7,646 nucleotides of DNA, from NCBI GenBank assembly GCA_031284185.1, contig JAITAJ010000188.1, positions 1-7,646 of the forward strand, given 5' to 3'. The notes under the pieces are model-generated. The model searched no databases. It worked only from the letters and a program-made list of their open reading frames with translations, and was not told the origin of the DNA. Made by a program: the position numbers and the translations under genes. The stretch is from Accumulibacter sp. GTDB lineage: Bacteria > Pseudomonadota > Gammaproteobacteria > Burkholderiales > Rhodocyclaceae. Of the stretch, positions 1-5,630 are shown one piece after another (position 1 is the stretch's first letter; each line of letters begins with the position of its first letter).

Positions 1-947
1 CGGCCCGAGTTGACGTCGATCGCCACCAGCGCCTCGGTGTGGTCGATCACGATGGCGCCGCCCGAGGGCAGGTCGACCTGCCGGGAATAGGCCGATTCGA
101 TCTGGTGCTCGATCTGAAAGCGCGAAAAGAGCGGCACTTCGTCGCGGTAGCGCTTGATCCGGTTGACGTTGCCCGGCATCACGGAAGCCATGAAGTGCCG
201 CGCTTGCTCGAAGATGTCGTCGGTATCGATCAGCACCTCGCCGATGTCCGGCTGGAAATAGTCCCGGATGGCGCGAATGACCAGGCTGCTTTCCAGGTAG
301 ATCAGGAAAGGCGCGGGATTCTTCGGCTTGCCTTTTTCATCGACTTCCGGTATGGCGGCCGATTCGATCGCTTTCCACAGTTGCAGCAGGTAATTGAGGT
401 CCCATTGCAATTCTTCGGCGCCCCGCCCGATCGCCGCCGTGCGCGCGATCAGGCTCATGCCCTGGGGAACCTGCAACTGATCCATGATTTCGCGCAATTC
501 GGCGCGCTCGTCGCCCTCGACGCGGCGCGACACGCCGCCGCCGCGCGGATTGTTGGGCATCAGCACGAGATAGCGTCCGGCCAGGCTGACGAAAGTCGTC
601 AGCGCGGCCCCCTTGTTGCCGCGCTCGTCCTTGTCGACCTGGACGATCAGTTCCTGTCCCTCGCGCAGGGCTTCCTTGATGGTCGCCGCGCGTCCGGTGT
701 CGGCGCCCGGCTGGAAATAGGCGCGGGAAATTTCCTTGAACGGAAGAAAACCGTGCCGCTCGGCGCCGTAATCGACGAAGGCGGCTTCGAGGCTCGGCTC
801 GATGCGGGTGATCAGCGCTTTGTAAATGTTACTTTTTTTCTGCTCCTTGGCGGCCGACTCAATGTCGAGATCGATCAGTTTCTGACCATCGACAATGGCG
901 ACACGAAGTTCTTCGGCCTGTGTCGCATTGAACAGCATTCGCTTCAT
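1..947 (-). CDS. rne: Ribonuclease E, N-terminal part (runs off left edge)
   Basis: Endoribonuclease E starts mRNA decay, matures 5S rRNA and tRNAs, and scaffolds the degradosome at the inner membrane. Reading leftward from the ATG at 947, 315 residues are visible and closely follow the E. coli protein from memory: MKRMLFNATQ at the start, EQKKSNIYK, EAAFVDYGAERHGFLP in the S1 RNA-binding domain (about residues 37-125), and NKGAALTTFVSLAG. In the RNase H-like and DNase I-like parts, PAPFLIYLESSLVIRAIRDY and LPSGGAIVIDHTEAL are seen. The last residues are AIDVNSG, where D311 corresponds to the catalytic Mg-binding Asp303 of E. coli. Compared with E. coli there is a lysine/proline-rich insertion of about eight residues near 197-211. 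The second catalytic Asp, the Zn-link and the C-terminal scaffold lie outside the window. GGGAG at 954-958 is a good ribosome site. The gene is divergent from rluC, as in E. coli. Confidence 0.97.
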   Translation of the reverse strand, partial: MKRMLFNATQAEELRVAIVDGQKLIDLDIESAAKEQKKSNIYKALITRIEPSLEAAFVDYGAERHGFLPFKEISRAYFQPGADTGRAATIKEALREGQELIVQVDKDERGNKGAALTTFVSLAGRYLVLMPNNPRGGGVSRRVEGDERAELREIMDQLQVPQGMSLIARTAAIGRGAEELQWDLNYLLQLWKAIESAAIPEVDEKGKPKNPAPFLIYLESSLVIRAIRDYFQPDIGEVLIDTDDIFEQARHFMASVMPGNVNRIKRYRDEVPLFSRFQIEHQIESAYSRQVDLPSGGAIVIDHTEALVAIDVNSG

Positions 948-953
948 TTTTGG

Positions 954-958
954 CTCCC
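954..958 (-). promoter_or_regulatory. Ribosome binding site of rne
   Basis: On the minus strand GGGAG lies six bases before the ATG at 947, which supports that start. The surrounding 11-mer GGAGCCAAAAA occurs a second time in the same leader at 1072-1082, where no start codon follows. Confidence 0.7.
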
Positions 959-1076
959 GCGTGCAAACGACCGTGGGGAGCGCCTTGGCAGGCAGCGAGG
1001 ATTAGTTGTTGTCCGACGTGTCCATGACCTTTCTGAAAGGCAACTAACTGGGTTGGTTCGCTGGGTTATTCTTTTT

Positions 1077-1098
1077 GGCTCCTGAAAAAACAGGCGCC
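1077..1098 (-). promoter_or_regulatory. Hairpin with U6 loop in the rne leader
   Basis: Read on the minus strand, GGCGCCTG and CAGGAGCC pair over eight positions with one mismatch around a loop of six U residues. The E. coli rne leader carries stem-loops hp2 and hp3 through which RNase E limits its own mRNA. A U-rich loop placed 130-150 bases before the start could be an analogous RNase E-sensitive site. That role is inference; only the inverted repeat is seen. Confidence 0.35.
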
Positions 1099-1203
1099 GG
1101 GGAATCTGCTTGGGCGGTCCGAACATGCCGGATGCACGCAAATCAAGTGTAGTATCGCTACTTTTGGTGAGCGTACTTAACCAGGCGATTCGCGTGGATC
1201 GAC

Positions 1204-1318
1204 CCCGCGCAGATTGGCGCGGGAGAGACTCTGAAGCCTGCCGGAATGCGGGCCGCTGCTGCATGGATGCGGCACCGCTCGAAGGTCTCACGGGTCAGCG
1301 CCTCTTTCAACCCGAGAC
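1204..1318 (+). promoter_or_regulatory. Row of three hairpins in the rluC leader
   Basis: Hairpin 1 is CCCGCGC (1204-1210) with GCGCGGG (1217-1223), a perfect seven-pair stem with loop AGATTG. Hairpin 2 is GCCTGC (1236-1241) with GCGGGC (1248-1253). It includes a U-G pair that works only in plus-strand RNA, which hints that the plus strand is the functional one. Hairpin 3 is GTCTC-GGGT (1285-1295, two-base bulge AC) with ACCCGAGAC (1310-1318), nine pairs around a 14-base loop. The region ends 25 bases before the rluC ATG. I could not match it to a known riboswitch class. Confidence 0.4.
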
Positions 1319-1343
1319 GCAAATCGCGATCAGTATATTCAAA

Positions 1344-2330
1344 ATGGCCGAAGTAAGCAAAAACAACGTCACGCGAGCCATCGTGAGCGCCGAGGACGAC
1401 GGACGCCGCCTCGACAATCACCTGTTGCGCGTGTGCAAGGGCGTGCCCAAGAGTCATGTCTACCGGATCATCCGCAGCGGAGAGGTTCGGCTGAACGGCA
1501 GGCGGGCCGCCGCCTCGGACCGGCTCAAGCCGGGGGACGTCTTGCGCGTGCCGCCGGTGCGGGTGGCCCAGGGACGGGAAGAAATCGCCACCGGAGCGGC
1601 GCTTGGCGTCGATTTGCCGATCCTGTACGAAGACGAGGCGATGCTGGTGGTCGATAAGCCTGCCGGAATCGCCGTTCATGGCGGCAGCGGCGTGAGTTTC
1701 GGCGTGATCGAGGCGCTGAGGAAGCAACGCCCGCAGGCGCGCTATCTTGAACTGGCGCATCGTCTGGACCGGGAAACCTCGGGTTTGCTGCTCGTCGGGA
1801 AAAAGCATTCGGCGCTGGCCGTTCTGCACGCCACGTTCCGGGAAGAGCGGGGGGCCGACAAGCGTTATCTGCTGATGGTCCGGGGACGCTGGATGGAGCC
1901 GTTGCGCGAGGTCGCATTGCCGCTGCGCAAATATCTGCTGGAACGCGGCGAACATCAGGGCGAACGCCGTGTGCGCGTGGCGCCCGATGGCAAACCGTCG
2001 CGCACGGTCTTTCGTCTTCTGGCGCGCTGGGAGCATTTCAGTCTGCTCGAAGCCCGGTTGCGCACGGGCCGAACCCACCAGATCCGGGTGCATTGCGCGC
2101 ATCTCGGGTTTCCGATCGCCGGCGACGAGAAATACGGGGATTTCGCGTTGAACCGGACGCTGTCGAGGGAAGGTCTGAAGCGGATGTTCCTTCACGCATG
2201 GAAGATCAGCCTTCCCCATCCGGTGAGCGGAGAGCACCTGGCATTGCAGGCGCCGCTTCCCGAGGCGCTTCACGGATTTCTGGAAAACCTATCGGCCAGG
2301 GAAGCCTTGGACTATGGTCAGACGCTTTGA
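1344..2330 (+). CDS. rluC: 23S rRNA pseudouridine synthase RluC
   Basis: Converts uridines 955, 2504 and 2580 (E. coli numbering) of 23S rRNA to pseudouridine; cytoplasmic, acting during 50S assembly. The 328-residue product is near the 319 of E. coli RluC. An S4 RNA-binding domain covers about residues 20-75 (GVPKSHVYRIIRSGEVRLNG). The RluA-family catalytic domain follows, with ILYEDEAMLVVDKPAGIAVH and the signature HRLDRETSG (139-147), in which D142 is the nucleophilic aspartate. TGRTHQIRVH (241-250) is a further family motif. The start at 1344 was chosen because similarity to RluC begins there; in-frame codons at 1110 and 1263 would add an unrelated extension. No clear ribosome site precedes 1344, so the start is slightly uncertain. 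Its 3' end overlaps the HAD gene by 17 bases, suggesting one transcription unit. Confidence 0.95.
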   Translation: MAEVSKNNVTRAIVSAEDDGRRLDNHLLRVCKGVPKSHVYRIIRSGEVRLNGRRAAASDRLKPGDVLRVPPVRVAQGREEIATGAALGVDLPILYEDEAMLVVDKPAGIAVHGGSGVSFGVIEALRKQRPQARYLELAHRLDRETSGLLLVGKKHSALAVLHATFREERGADKRYLLMVRGRWMEPLREVALPLRKYLLERGEHQGERRVRVAPDGKPSRTVFRLLARWEHFSLLEARLRTGRTHQIRVHCAHLGFPIAGDEKYGDFALNRTLSREGLKRMFLHAWKISLPHPVSGEHLALQAPLPEALHGFLENLSAREALDYGQTL

Positions 2331-2970
2331 GTTGTTGGTTTTCGACTGGGACGGCACCTTGTACGATTCCACGGGCAACATCGTGTGGGCGCTGCGGGCG
2401 GCTTGCCGCGACCTCGGAGTGCCGGAACCGTCGGAGGCGGAATCCAGATACGTCATCGGCCTGGAGCTGTCGCAAGCCTTGCGTCACATCGTTCCCGGCA
2501 TTTCCGGCGAACGCCTGCCGTCGCTCGTCGCCGCTTACCGGCGCCGCTACCTGGAGGCGGATCGGGAGCTTCGCCTCTTTGAGGGCATCGCGGAGCTGGT
2601 CGAGGCGTTGAGCGCGTCCGGGCATCGTCTGGCGGTGGCGACCGGCAAGAGCCGGGCGGGATTGTCGCGCGCGCTGGCCGATTCCGGGCTGGAGCCGTAT
2701 TTTGCCGCGTCGCGCTGCGCGGACGAGTGTTTTTCCAAGCCGCACCCGCAAATGCTCGAACAACTGATGGACGAATTCGCGGTATCGCGCGGCCAGACGC
2801 TGATGATCGGCGACACCACGCACGATCTGCAAATGGCCGGCAATGCCGGCGTCGCCGGCTTGGCGGTGACGTATGGAGCGCATACGCGCGAAGCGTTGAG
2901 CCGGCTGGATCCGTTGGCTTGCGTGGAGGACGTCGAGCAACTCGCGCTGTGGCTGAAACGAAACGCCTGA
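2314..2970 (+). CDS. HAD-superfamily hydrolase, phosphoglycolate phosphatase-like
   Basis: Cytoplasmic Mg-dependent phosphatase of the haloacid dehalogenase superfamily, subfamily IA, with 218 residues. All four HAD motifs are visible: motif I DWDGTLYDS with nucleophile D11 and acid/base D13; motif II VATGKS with T110; motif III SKPHP with K142; motif IV GDTTHDLQMA with D167 and D171. The helical cap lies between about residues 20 and 90. The family resembles Gph, which removes phosphate from 2-phosphoglycolate, but HAD substrates cannot be read from the motifs, so no gene name is given. The gene starts inside the end of rluC, with AGGGA at 2298-2302 as a plausible ribosome site, so translation may be coupled. 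A HAD gene at this position is a conserved neighbour of rluC in many proteobacteria. Confidence 0.9.
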   Translation: MVRRFELLVFDWDGTLYDSTGNIVWALRAACRDLGVPEPSEAESRYVIGLELSQALRHIVPGISGERLPSLVAAYRRRYLEADRELRLFEGIAELVEALSASGHRLAVATGKSRAGLSRALADSGLEPYFAASRCADECFSKPHPQMLEQLMDEFAVSRGQTLMIGDTTHDLQMAGNAGVAGLAVTYGAHTREALSRLDPLACVEDVEQLALWLKRNA

Positions 2971-3059
2971 TGGCAATTTATATCGATTCGGCCACGGGAA
3001 ACGCTACTTTCGCGCGGGGCTTGATCTATACTCCGCCGATACCTTGATCGAGTCGGAAC

Positions 3060-4025
3060 GTGGATACGGAAAAAGAAGCGCAGGAACCGAATTGGGAACG
3101 GCAGTTGCTTGAAAAAATCGCGCTGGAATCCCTGAAGGAAGCCCGAGTCAAGCGCCGTTGGGGCATTTTTTTCAAATTTTCCGGTCTGGCCTATCTGGTT
3201 GCGCTCCTGTTCCTGGTCGTCGATTGGGACGCCTCGGAAAAACTTGCCGCCGACGGCCGGCACACGGCGCTGGTCAACGTGAACGGAACCATCGACGCCA
3301 AGGGCGACGCCAGTGCCGAGAAGATCAACGGCGCATTGCAATCCGCTTTCGGAGACAAGGGAACGGCGGGTGTCATTCTGCGCATCAACAGTCCGGGGGG
3401 AAGTCCCGTCCAGGCCGGTATCGTCCATGACGAGATTCGCAGGTTGCGCAAGAACCATCCGGACATTCATCTGTACGTGGTGGTCGAGGACATGTGCGCC
3501 TCCGGCGGCTACTACATCGCCTCCGCCGCGGACAAGATTTTCGTAGACAAGGCCAGCATCGTGGGTTCCATCGGTGTGCTGATGGACGGTTTCGGCTTCA
3601 CCGAGGCCATGCGGAATCTCGGTGTCGAGCGGCGTCTCCTGACCTCCGGAGAGAACAAGGGATTTCTCGATCCCTTCCTGCCCCAGGATGCCGGACAGAA
3701 GGCCCATGCCGAAACGCTTCTCCGGGAAATTCACGCGCAATTCATCGACGTCGTGCGCAAGGGCCGGGGAGACCGGCTGCGGGAGACGCAGGAGATGTTC
3801 TCGGGCCTGATGTGGACAGGCTCGCAAAGCGTGAAACTGGGCCTCGCCGACGATTTCGGGACCGTGGATTCCGTCGCGCGGGACGTCATCGAGGTCGAGA
3901 ACATTCTTGATTACTCGCTCAAGGAAAACATCGCCGAGCGTTTGGCCAAGCGTCTGGGAGCGGGTGTCAGTGAGAGCCTGTCGCTGCTGCGCCTGTTCAG
4001 CGCCGACCGCGCCGTCATTCGCTGA
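3060..4025 (+). CDS. sppA: S49-family signal peptide peptidase, SppA-like
   Basis: Inner-membrane serine protease that degrades cleaved signal peptides and possibly other membrane fragments. The 321-residue product is the short single-domain form rather than the 618-residue E. coli form. A charged cytoplasmic N-terminus is followed by one membrane segment at about 36-54 (FFKFSGLAYLVALLFLVV) and then the S49 domain. INSPGGSP (109-116) belongs to the ClpP-like fold. MCASGGYY contains the likely nucleophile S148, and TSGENKGFLDPF contains K200 as the likely general base, fitting the Ser-Lys dyad of the family. The start is GTG at 3060; the next in-frame ATG lies far inside the protease domain, so the GTG is needed for the membrane anchor, although its ribosome site is weak. 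An 89-base gap separates it from the HAD gene. A purine-rich repeat begins five bases after its TGA. Confidence 0.93.
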   Translation: MDTEKEAQEPNWERQLLEKIALESLKEARVKRRWGIFFKFSGLAYLVALLFLVVDWDASEKLAADGRHTALVNVNGTIDAKGDASAEKINGALQSAFGDKGTAGVILRINSPGGSPVQAGIVHDEIRRLRKNHPDIHLYVVVEDMCASGGYYIASAADKIFVDKASIVGSIGVLMDGFGFTEAMRNLGVERRLLTSGENKGFLDPFLPQDAGQKAHAETLLREIHAQFIDVVRKGRGDRLRETQEMFSGLMWTGSQSVKLGLADDFGTVDSVARDVIEVENILDYSLKENIAERLAKRLGAGVSESLSLLRLFSADRAVIR

Positions 4026-4082
4026 TGGGGTTCAGAGGACAGGGTTCCAGAGGACAGAGGTTTGAGAGGACAGAAGACAGAG

Positions 4083-4135
4083 GAGTTTGCGGCGCTTCGC
4101 GCCGGAACGGAGAAGGGGAAACCAAGCGCTCGGGT
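4083..4135 (+). repeat. Repeat module copy 1
   Basis: Contains the hairpin CGGCGC-TTC-GCGCCG with a perfect six-pair stem, then GAAACCAAGCGCTCGGGTTC, a slightly degraded form of the palindrome seen better in copies 2 and 3. Confidence 0.75.
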
Positions 4136-4200
4136 TCAGAGGACAGGGGCTTGAGACGACAGAGTTCAGAGGACAGAGGCTTGGAGGACAGAAGACAGGT

Positions 4201-4255
4201 GAGTTTGCGGCGCTTCATGCCGGAGTGGGAAAGGGGAAACCGAGCGCTCGGGTTC
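4201..4255 (+). repeat. Repeat module copy 2
   Basis: The first hairpin is decayed: the sequence CGGCGCTTCATGCCG keeps only four strong pairs and one wobble. The second is well kept: GAAACCGA (4236-4243), loop GCGC, TCGGGTTC (4248-4255), eight pairs with one mismatch. Confidence 0.75.
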
Positions 4256-4297
4256 AGGGGACTGAGCTTCAGAGGGCGGAGATTCGAGAAGACAGAT

Positions 4298-4354
4298 GAG
4301 TTTGCGGCGCTTTGCGCCGAAATGAAGAAGGGAAAGCCGAGCGCTCGGTTTTTC
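4298..4354 (+). repeat. Repeat module copy 3
   Basis: Holds hairpin CGGCGC (4305-4310), loop TTT, GCGCCG (4314-4319). This is followed by a purine-rich segment and the perfect 12-base palindrome CCGAGCGCTCGG (4337-4348) with a T tail. Confidence 0.75.
4331..4354. terminator. Terminator-like hairpin with T tail
   Basis: Bases 4331-4340 (GGAAAGCCGA) pair with 4345-4354 (TCGGTTTTTC) around a GCGC loop, ten pairs including two wobbles. A T run at 4349-4353 follows the G/C core, and an A run lies on the other side, so it could act in either direction. It may end the rluC-HAD-sppA transcript. The strong part of the stem has only four pairs, so efficiency is uncertain. Confidence 0.45.
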
Positions 4355-4398
4355 TGTCTTTTGTCTTCTCGAATCCCTGTTCTCTGAAGCTCTGAAAA

Positions 4399-4404
4399 AG
4401 GAGG
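4399..4404 (+). promoter_or_regulatory. Strong ribosome binding site of the transporter gene
   Basis: A perfect AGGAGG lies seven bases before the ATG at 4412 and fixes that start. It sits immediately downstream of the right arm of the long inverted repeat (ending 4392), so folding of the repeat could affect access to it. Confidence 0.8.
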
Positions 4405-4411
4405 GATCATC

Positions 4412-5392
4412 ATGAATACAATCGTCAGATTTTCAGCTTTCGTGGGTCGCACGTTCGCGGGATGGGCATTGCTCTTTGCTTTCCTGGGGTTTTTTCTGCC
4501 GGATTTCTTCAGGCAATTCGTTCCCTGGGTCTCGGTGCTGCTCGGCATCGTCATGTTCGGCATGGGGCTTACGCTGACCTTGGACGATTTCAGGGAAGTG
4601 GGCAAACGTCCGAAGGACGTGTTGCAGGGGGTGGCCATGCAGTTCCTGCTCATGCCGGGGCTGGCGCTTTTGCTTTGCTGGATCATCCCCATGCCGGACG
4701 CGGTCAAGGTGGGGGTCATTCTCGTGGGCTGCTGTCCCGGCGGCACGTCCAGCAACGTCATGACCTTTCTCAGCAAGGGCGACATCGCCCTGAGCGTGAC
4801 CTGCACCGCGGTGACCACGCTGATGGCGCCGCTGGTCACGCCCTTCCTGGTCTGGGCGCTTGCGCACAATTATCTGCCGGTGGATGCCGTGGCGATGTTC
4901 CTGGACATCGTGAAGGTCGTGCTGGTGCCGCTCGCGGCGGGCGTGATCATACAAAAGCTCTTCCCGAACGTCGTTTCCACCTCCAAGGGGATTTTGCCCC
5001 TGGTCAGCGCGATCGGCATCGTTCTGATCGTGGCGGCGGTCGTGGGCAACAGCCGGGCCAAGATAGCCGAAACGGGCGCGCTGATTTTCGCCGTAGTCGT
5101 GTTGCACAACGGGCTGGGTTATCTGCTCGGTTTCTTCGGAGCGCGTCTTCGGGGGCTTCCCTTGGCCAAATGCAAGGCACTGGCCATCGAGGTCGGAATG
5201 CAGAACAGCGGTCTGGGCGCCAAGCTCGCCGTAGGCGGATTCTCCGACCCGCTGGTCGCGGTGCCGAGCGCCATTTTCAGCGTCTGGCACAACATTTCAG
5301 GCGCGTTTCTGGCGAATTGGTTCGCTACCTGGTCAGAAGACAGTTTCAGAGGACAAGGGTTGGAGAAGGCAGTTTCAGAAGACAGAGGATAG
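4412..5392 (+). CDS. BASS-family (bile acid:Na+ symporter, PanS/YocS-like) transporter
   Basis: Inner-membrane secondary transporter of the SBF/BASS family (PF01758), probably sodium-coupled. Related proteins move ketopantoate/pantoate (PanS), pyruvate or bile acids; the substrate here is not resolved. The 326 residues form about nine or ten hydrophobic segments from residue 15 to 305. Family signatures are visible: LGIVMFGMGLTLTLDDF (44-60), GCCPGGTSSNVMTFLSKGD (106-124) on the crossover region, and EVGMQNSGLGAKLA (260-273) on the second crossover. The start has a perfect AGGAGG. The natural end of the fold is near residue 307 (FATW). The last 19 residues, beginning SEDSFRGQGLEKAV, are encoded by the downstream purine repeat and the stop TAG lies inside it. 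The gene is flanked on both sides by the same repeat family. No clear promoter was found in the repeats before it. Confidence 0.92.
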   Translation: MNTIVRFSAFVGRTFAGWALLFAFLGFFLPDFFRQFVPWVSVLLGIVMFGMGLTLTLDDFREVGKRPKDVLQGVAMQFLLMPGLALLLCWIIPMPDAVKVGVILVGCCPGGTSSNVMTFLSKGDIALSVTCTAVTTLMAPLVTPFLVWALAHNYLPVDAVAMFLDIVKVVLVPLAAGVIIQKLFPNVVSTSKGILPLVSAIGIVLIVAAVVGNSRAKIAETGALIFAVVVLHNGLGYLLGFFGARLRGLPLAKCKALAIEVGMQNSGLGAKLAVGGFSDPLVAVPSAIFSVWHNISGAFLANWFATWSEDSFRGQGLEKAVSEDRG

Positions 5393-5460
5393 TCCCAGAA
5401 GTCAGTCACTGAAGATAGAAGACAGAAGACAGTCCCAGAAGACAGAGGACAGAAGTCAGA

Positions 5461-5565
5461 AGACAGATAAGTTTGCGGCGCTGTCGCGCCGGGTAAGGGA
5501 GGAAAAACCGAGCGATGGGGTTTTCCATCTTATCCGGCGCGACAGCGCCGCAAGCTCATCTGTCT
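5461..5565. terminator. 37-base inverted repeat, candidate bidirectional terminator
   Basis: Arms 5461-5497 and 5529-5565 are reverse complements with three mismatches, enclosing 31 bases. Each arm also contains its own hairpin, CGGCGC-TGTC-GCGCCG at 5476-5491 in the left arm, so a cruciform is possible. The enclosed bases pair again as GGAAAAACC with GGGTTTTCC (eight of nine) around GAGCGATG, with a T run on either strand. Its position between convergent stops and its symmetry fit a two-way terminator, though the long T tail expected of a classical site is short. Confidence 0.55.
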
Positions 5566-5580
5566 TCTGTCCGCTATCTT

Positions 5581-5630
5581 CTGTCCTCTGAAACTGTCCT
5601 CTGAAACTGTCCTCTGAAACTGTCTTCTGA
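5581..5630 (-). repeat. Tandem 13-base repeat downstream of the autotransporter
   Basis: CTGTCCTCTGAAA occurs three times without interruption at 5581, 5594 and 5607. A fourth, diverged copy, CTGTCTTCTGA, starts at 5620. On the autotransporter strand the unit reads TTTCAGAGGACAG, the same word found after sppA and at the transporter end. Confidence 0.85.

Larger units (their letters stand above)
948..1343. promoter_or_regulatory. Divergent rne/rluC intergenic region with both leaders
   Basis: These 396 bases contain no convincing gene. An open frame in phase with rluC extends back to 1110, but it does not resemble RluC. In E. coli rne has a roughly 360-base autoregulatory 5' leader and is divergent from rluC, so much of this region may be transcribed as the rne leader. 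A possible minus-strand promoter is TTAAGT (1175-1180) and GATACT (1151-1156), 18 bases apart. It would give a leader of about 195 bases, but both boxes are weak. Hairpins are seen at 1028-1040, 1077-1098, 1204-1223, 1236-1253 and 1285-1318; the notable ones are listed separately. Confidence 0.55.
4264..4392. repeat. Long imperfect inverted repeat enclosing module copy 3
   Basis: The left arm 4264-4293 holds GAGCTTCAGAG and ATTCGAGAAGACA. The right arm 4362-4392 holds their exact reverse complements, TGTCTTCTCGAAT (4362-4374) and CTCTGAAGCTC (4382-4392), with a few unmatched bases between the two blocks. The enclosed 4294-4361 contains module copy 3 with two further hairpins. The RNA could fold into one long stem with a branched head ending just upstream of the transporter ribosome site. 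Confidence 0.75.
4026..4397 (+). repeat. Degenerate purine-rich repeat cluster after sppA
   Basis: Noncoding stretch between sppA and the transporter gene. It opens with variants of TTCAGAGGACAG and CAGAAGACAG (exact TTCAGAGGACAG at 4031, 4135 and 4165). Three copies of a longer module of about 50 bases are embedded at 4083, 4201 and 4298. Each begins GAGTTTGCGGCGC, contains an A/G-rich segment, and ends in a form of CCGAGCGCTCGG. After the third module the composition flips to pyrimidine-rich (CTGTCTTTTGTCTTCTC), so the right end is an inverted copy of the left tract. Open frames through it encode low-complexity R/G/E/D/Q-rich peptides and are considered spurious. Confidence 0.9.

Noticed and set aside
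39..1085. Plus-strand open frame of 348 codons
   Set aside because: It lies antisense to rne, whose minus-strand product is unmistakable; its own translation has no recognisable family and it comes from the high GC content.
1217..1290. Glycine riboswitch
   Set aside because: GCGGGAGAG and CTCGAAGG resemble pieces of the gcvT aptamer, but the conserved CCGAAGGxGCAA and CTCTCAGGCaaa blocks are missing and rluC is not a glycine-related gene.
1158..2273. Minus-strand open frame of 371 codons
   Set aside because: Mirror of rluC; histidine/arginine-rich product without domain features.
3004..3032. Promoter before sppA (TATACT at 3027-3032)
   Set aside because: The -10-like box is fair, but the base run at the -35 distance (CTACTT) does not match, so it is not listed as a feature.
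2547..3827. Minus-strand open frame of 426 codons across the HAD gene and sppA
   Set aside because: Antisense to two well-supported genes and spans their intergenic gap; no recognisable motif.
4025..4387. Small gene of 120 codons overlapping the sppA stop (TGATG)
   Set aside because: The start overlap would suit coupling, but the whole product is translated repeat (RGQ, SEDRG, RRQ words) and the frame stays open only because the repeat lacks stops.
4015..4869. Minus-strand open frame of 284 codons
   Set aside because: Runs through the repeat cluster and antisense to the transporter gene; low-complexity leucine/proline/serine product.
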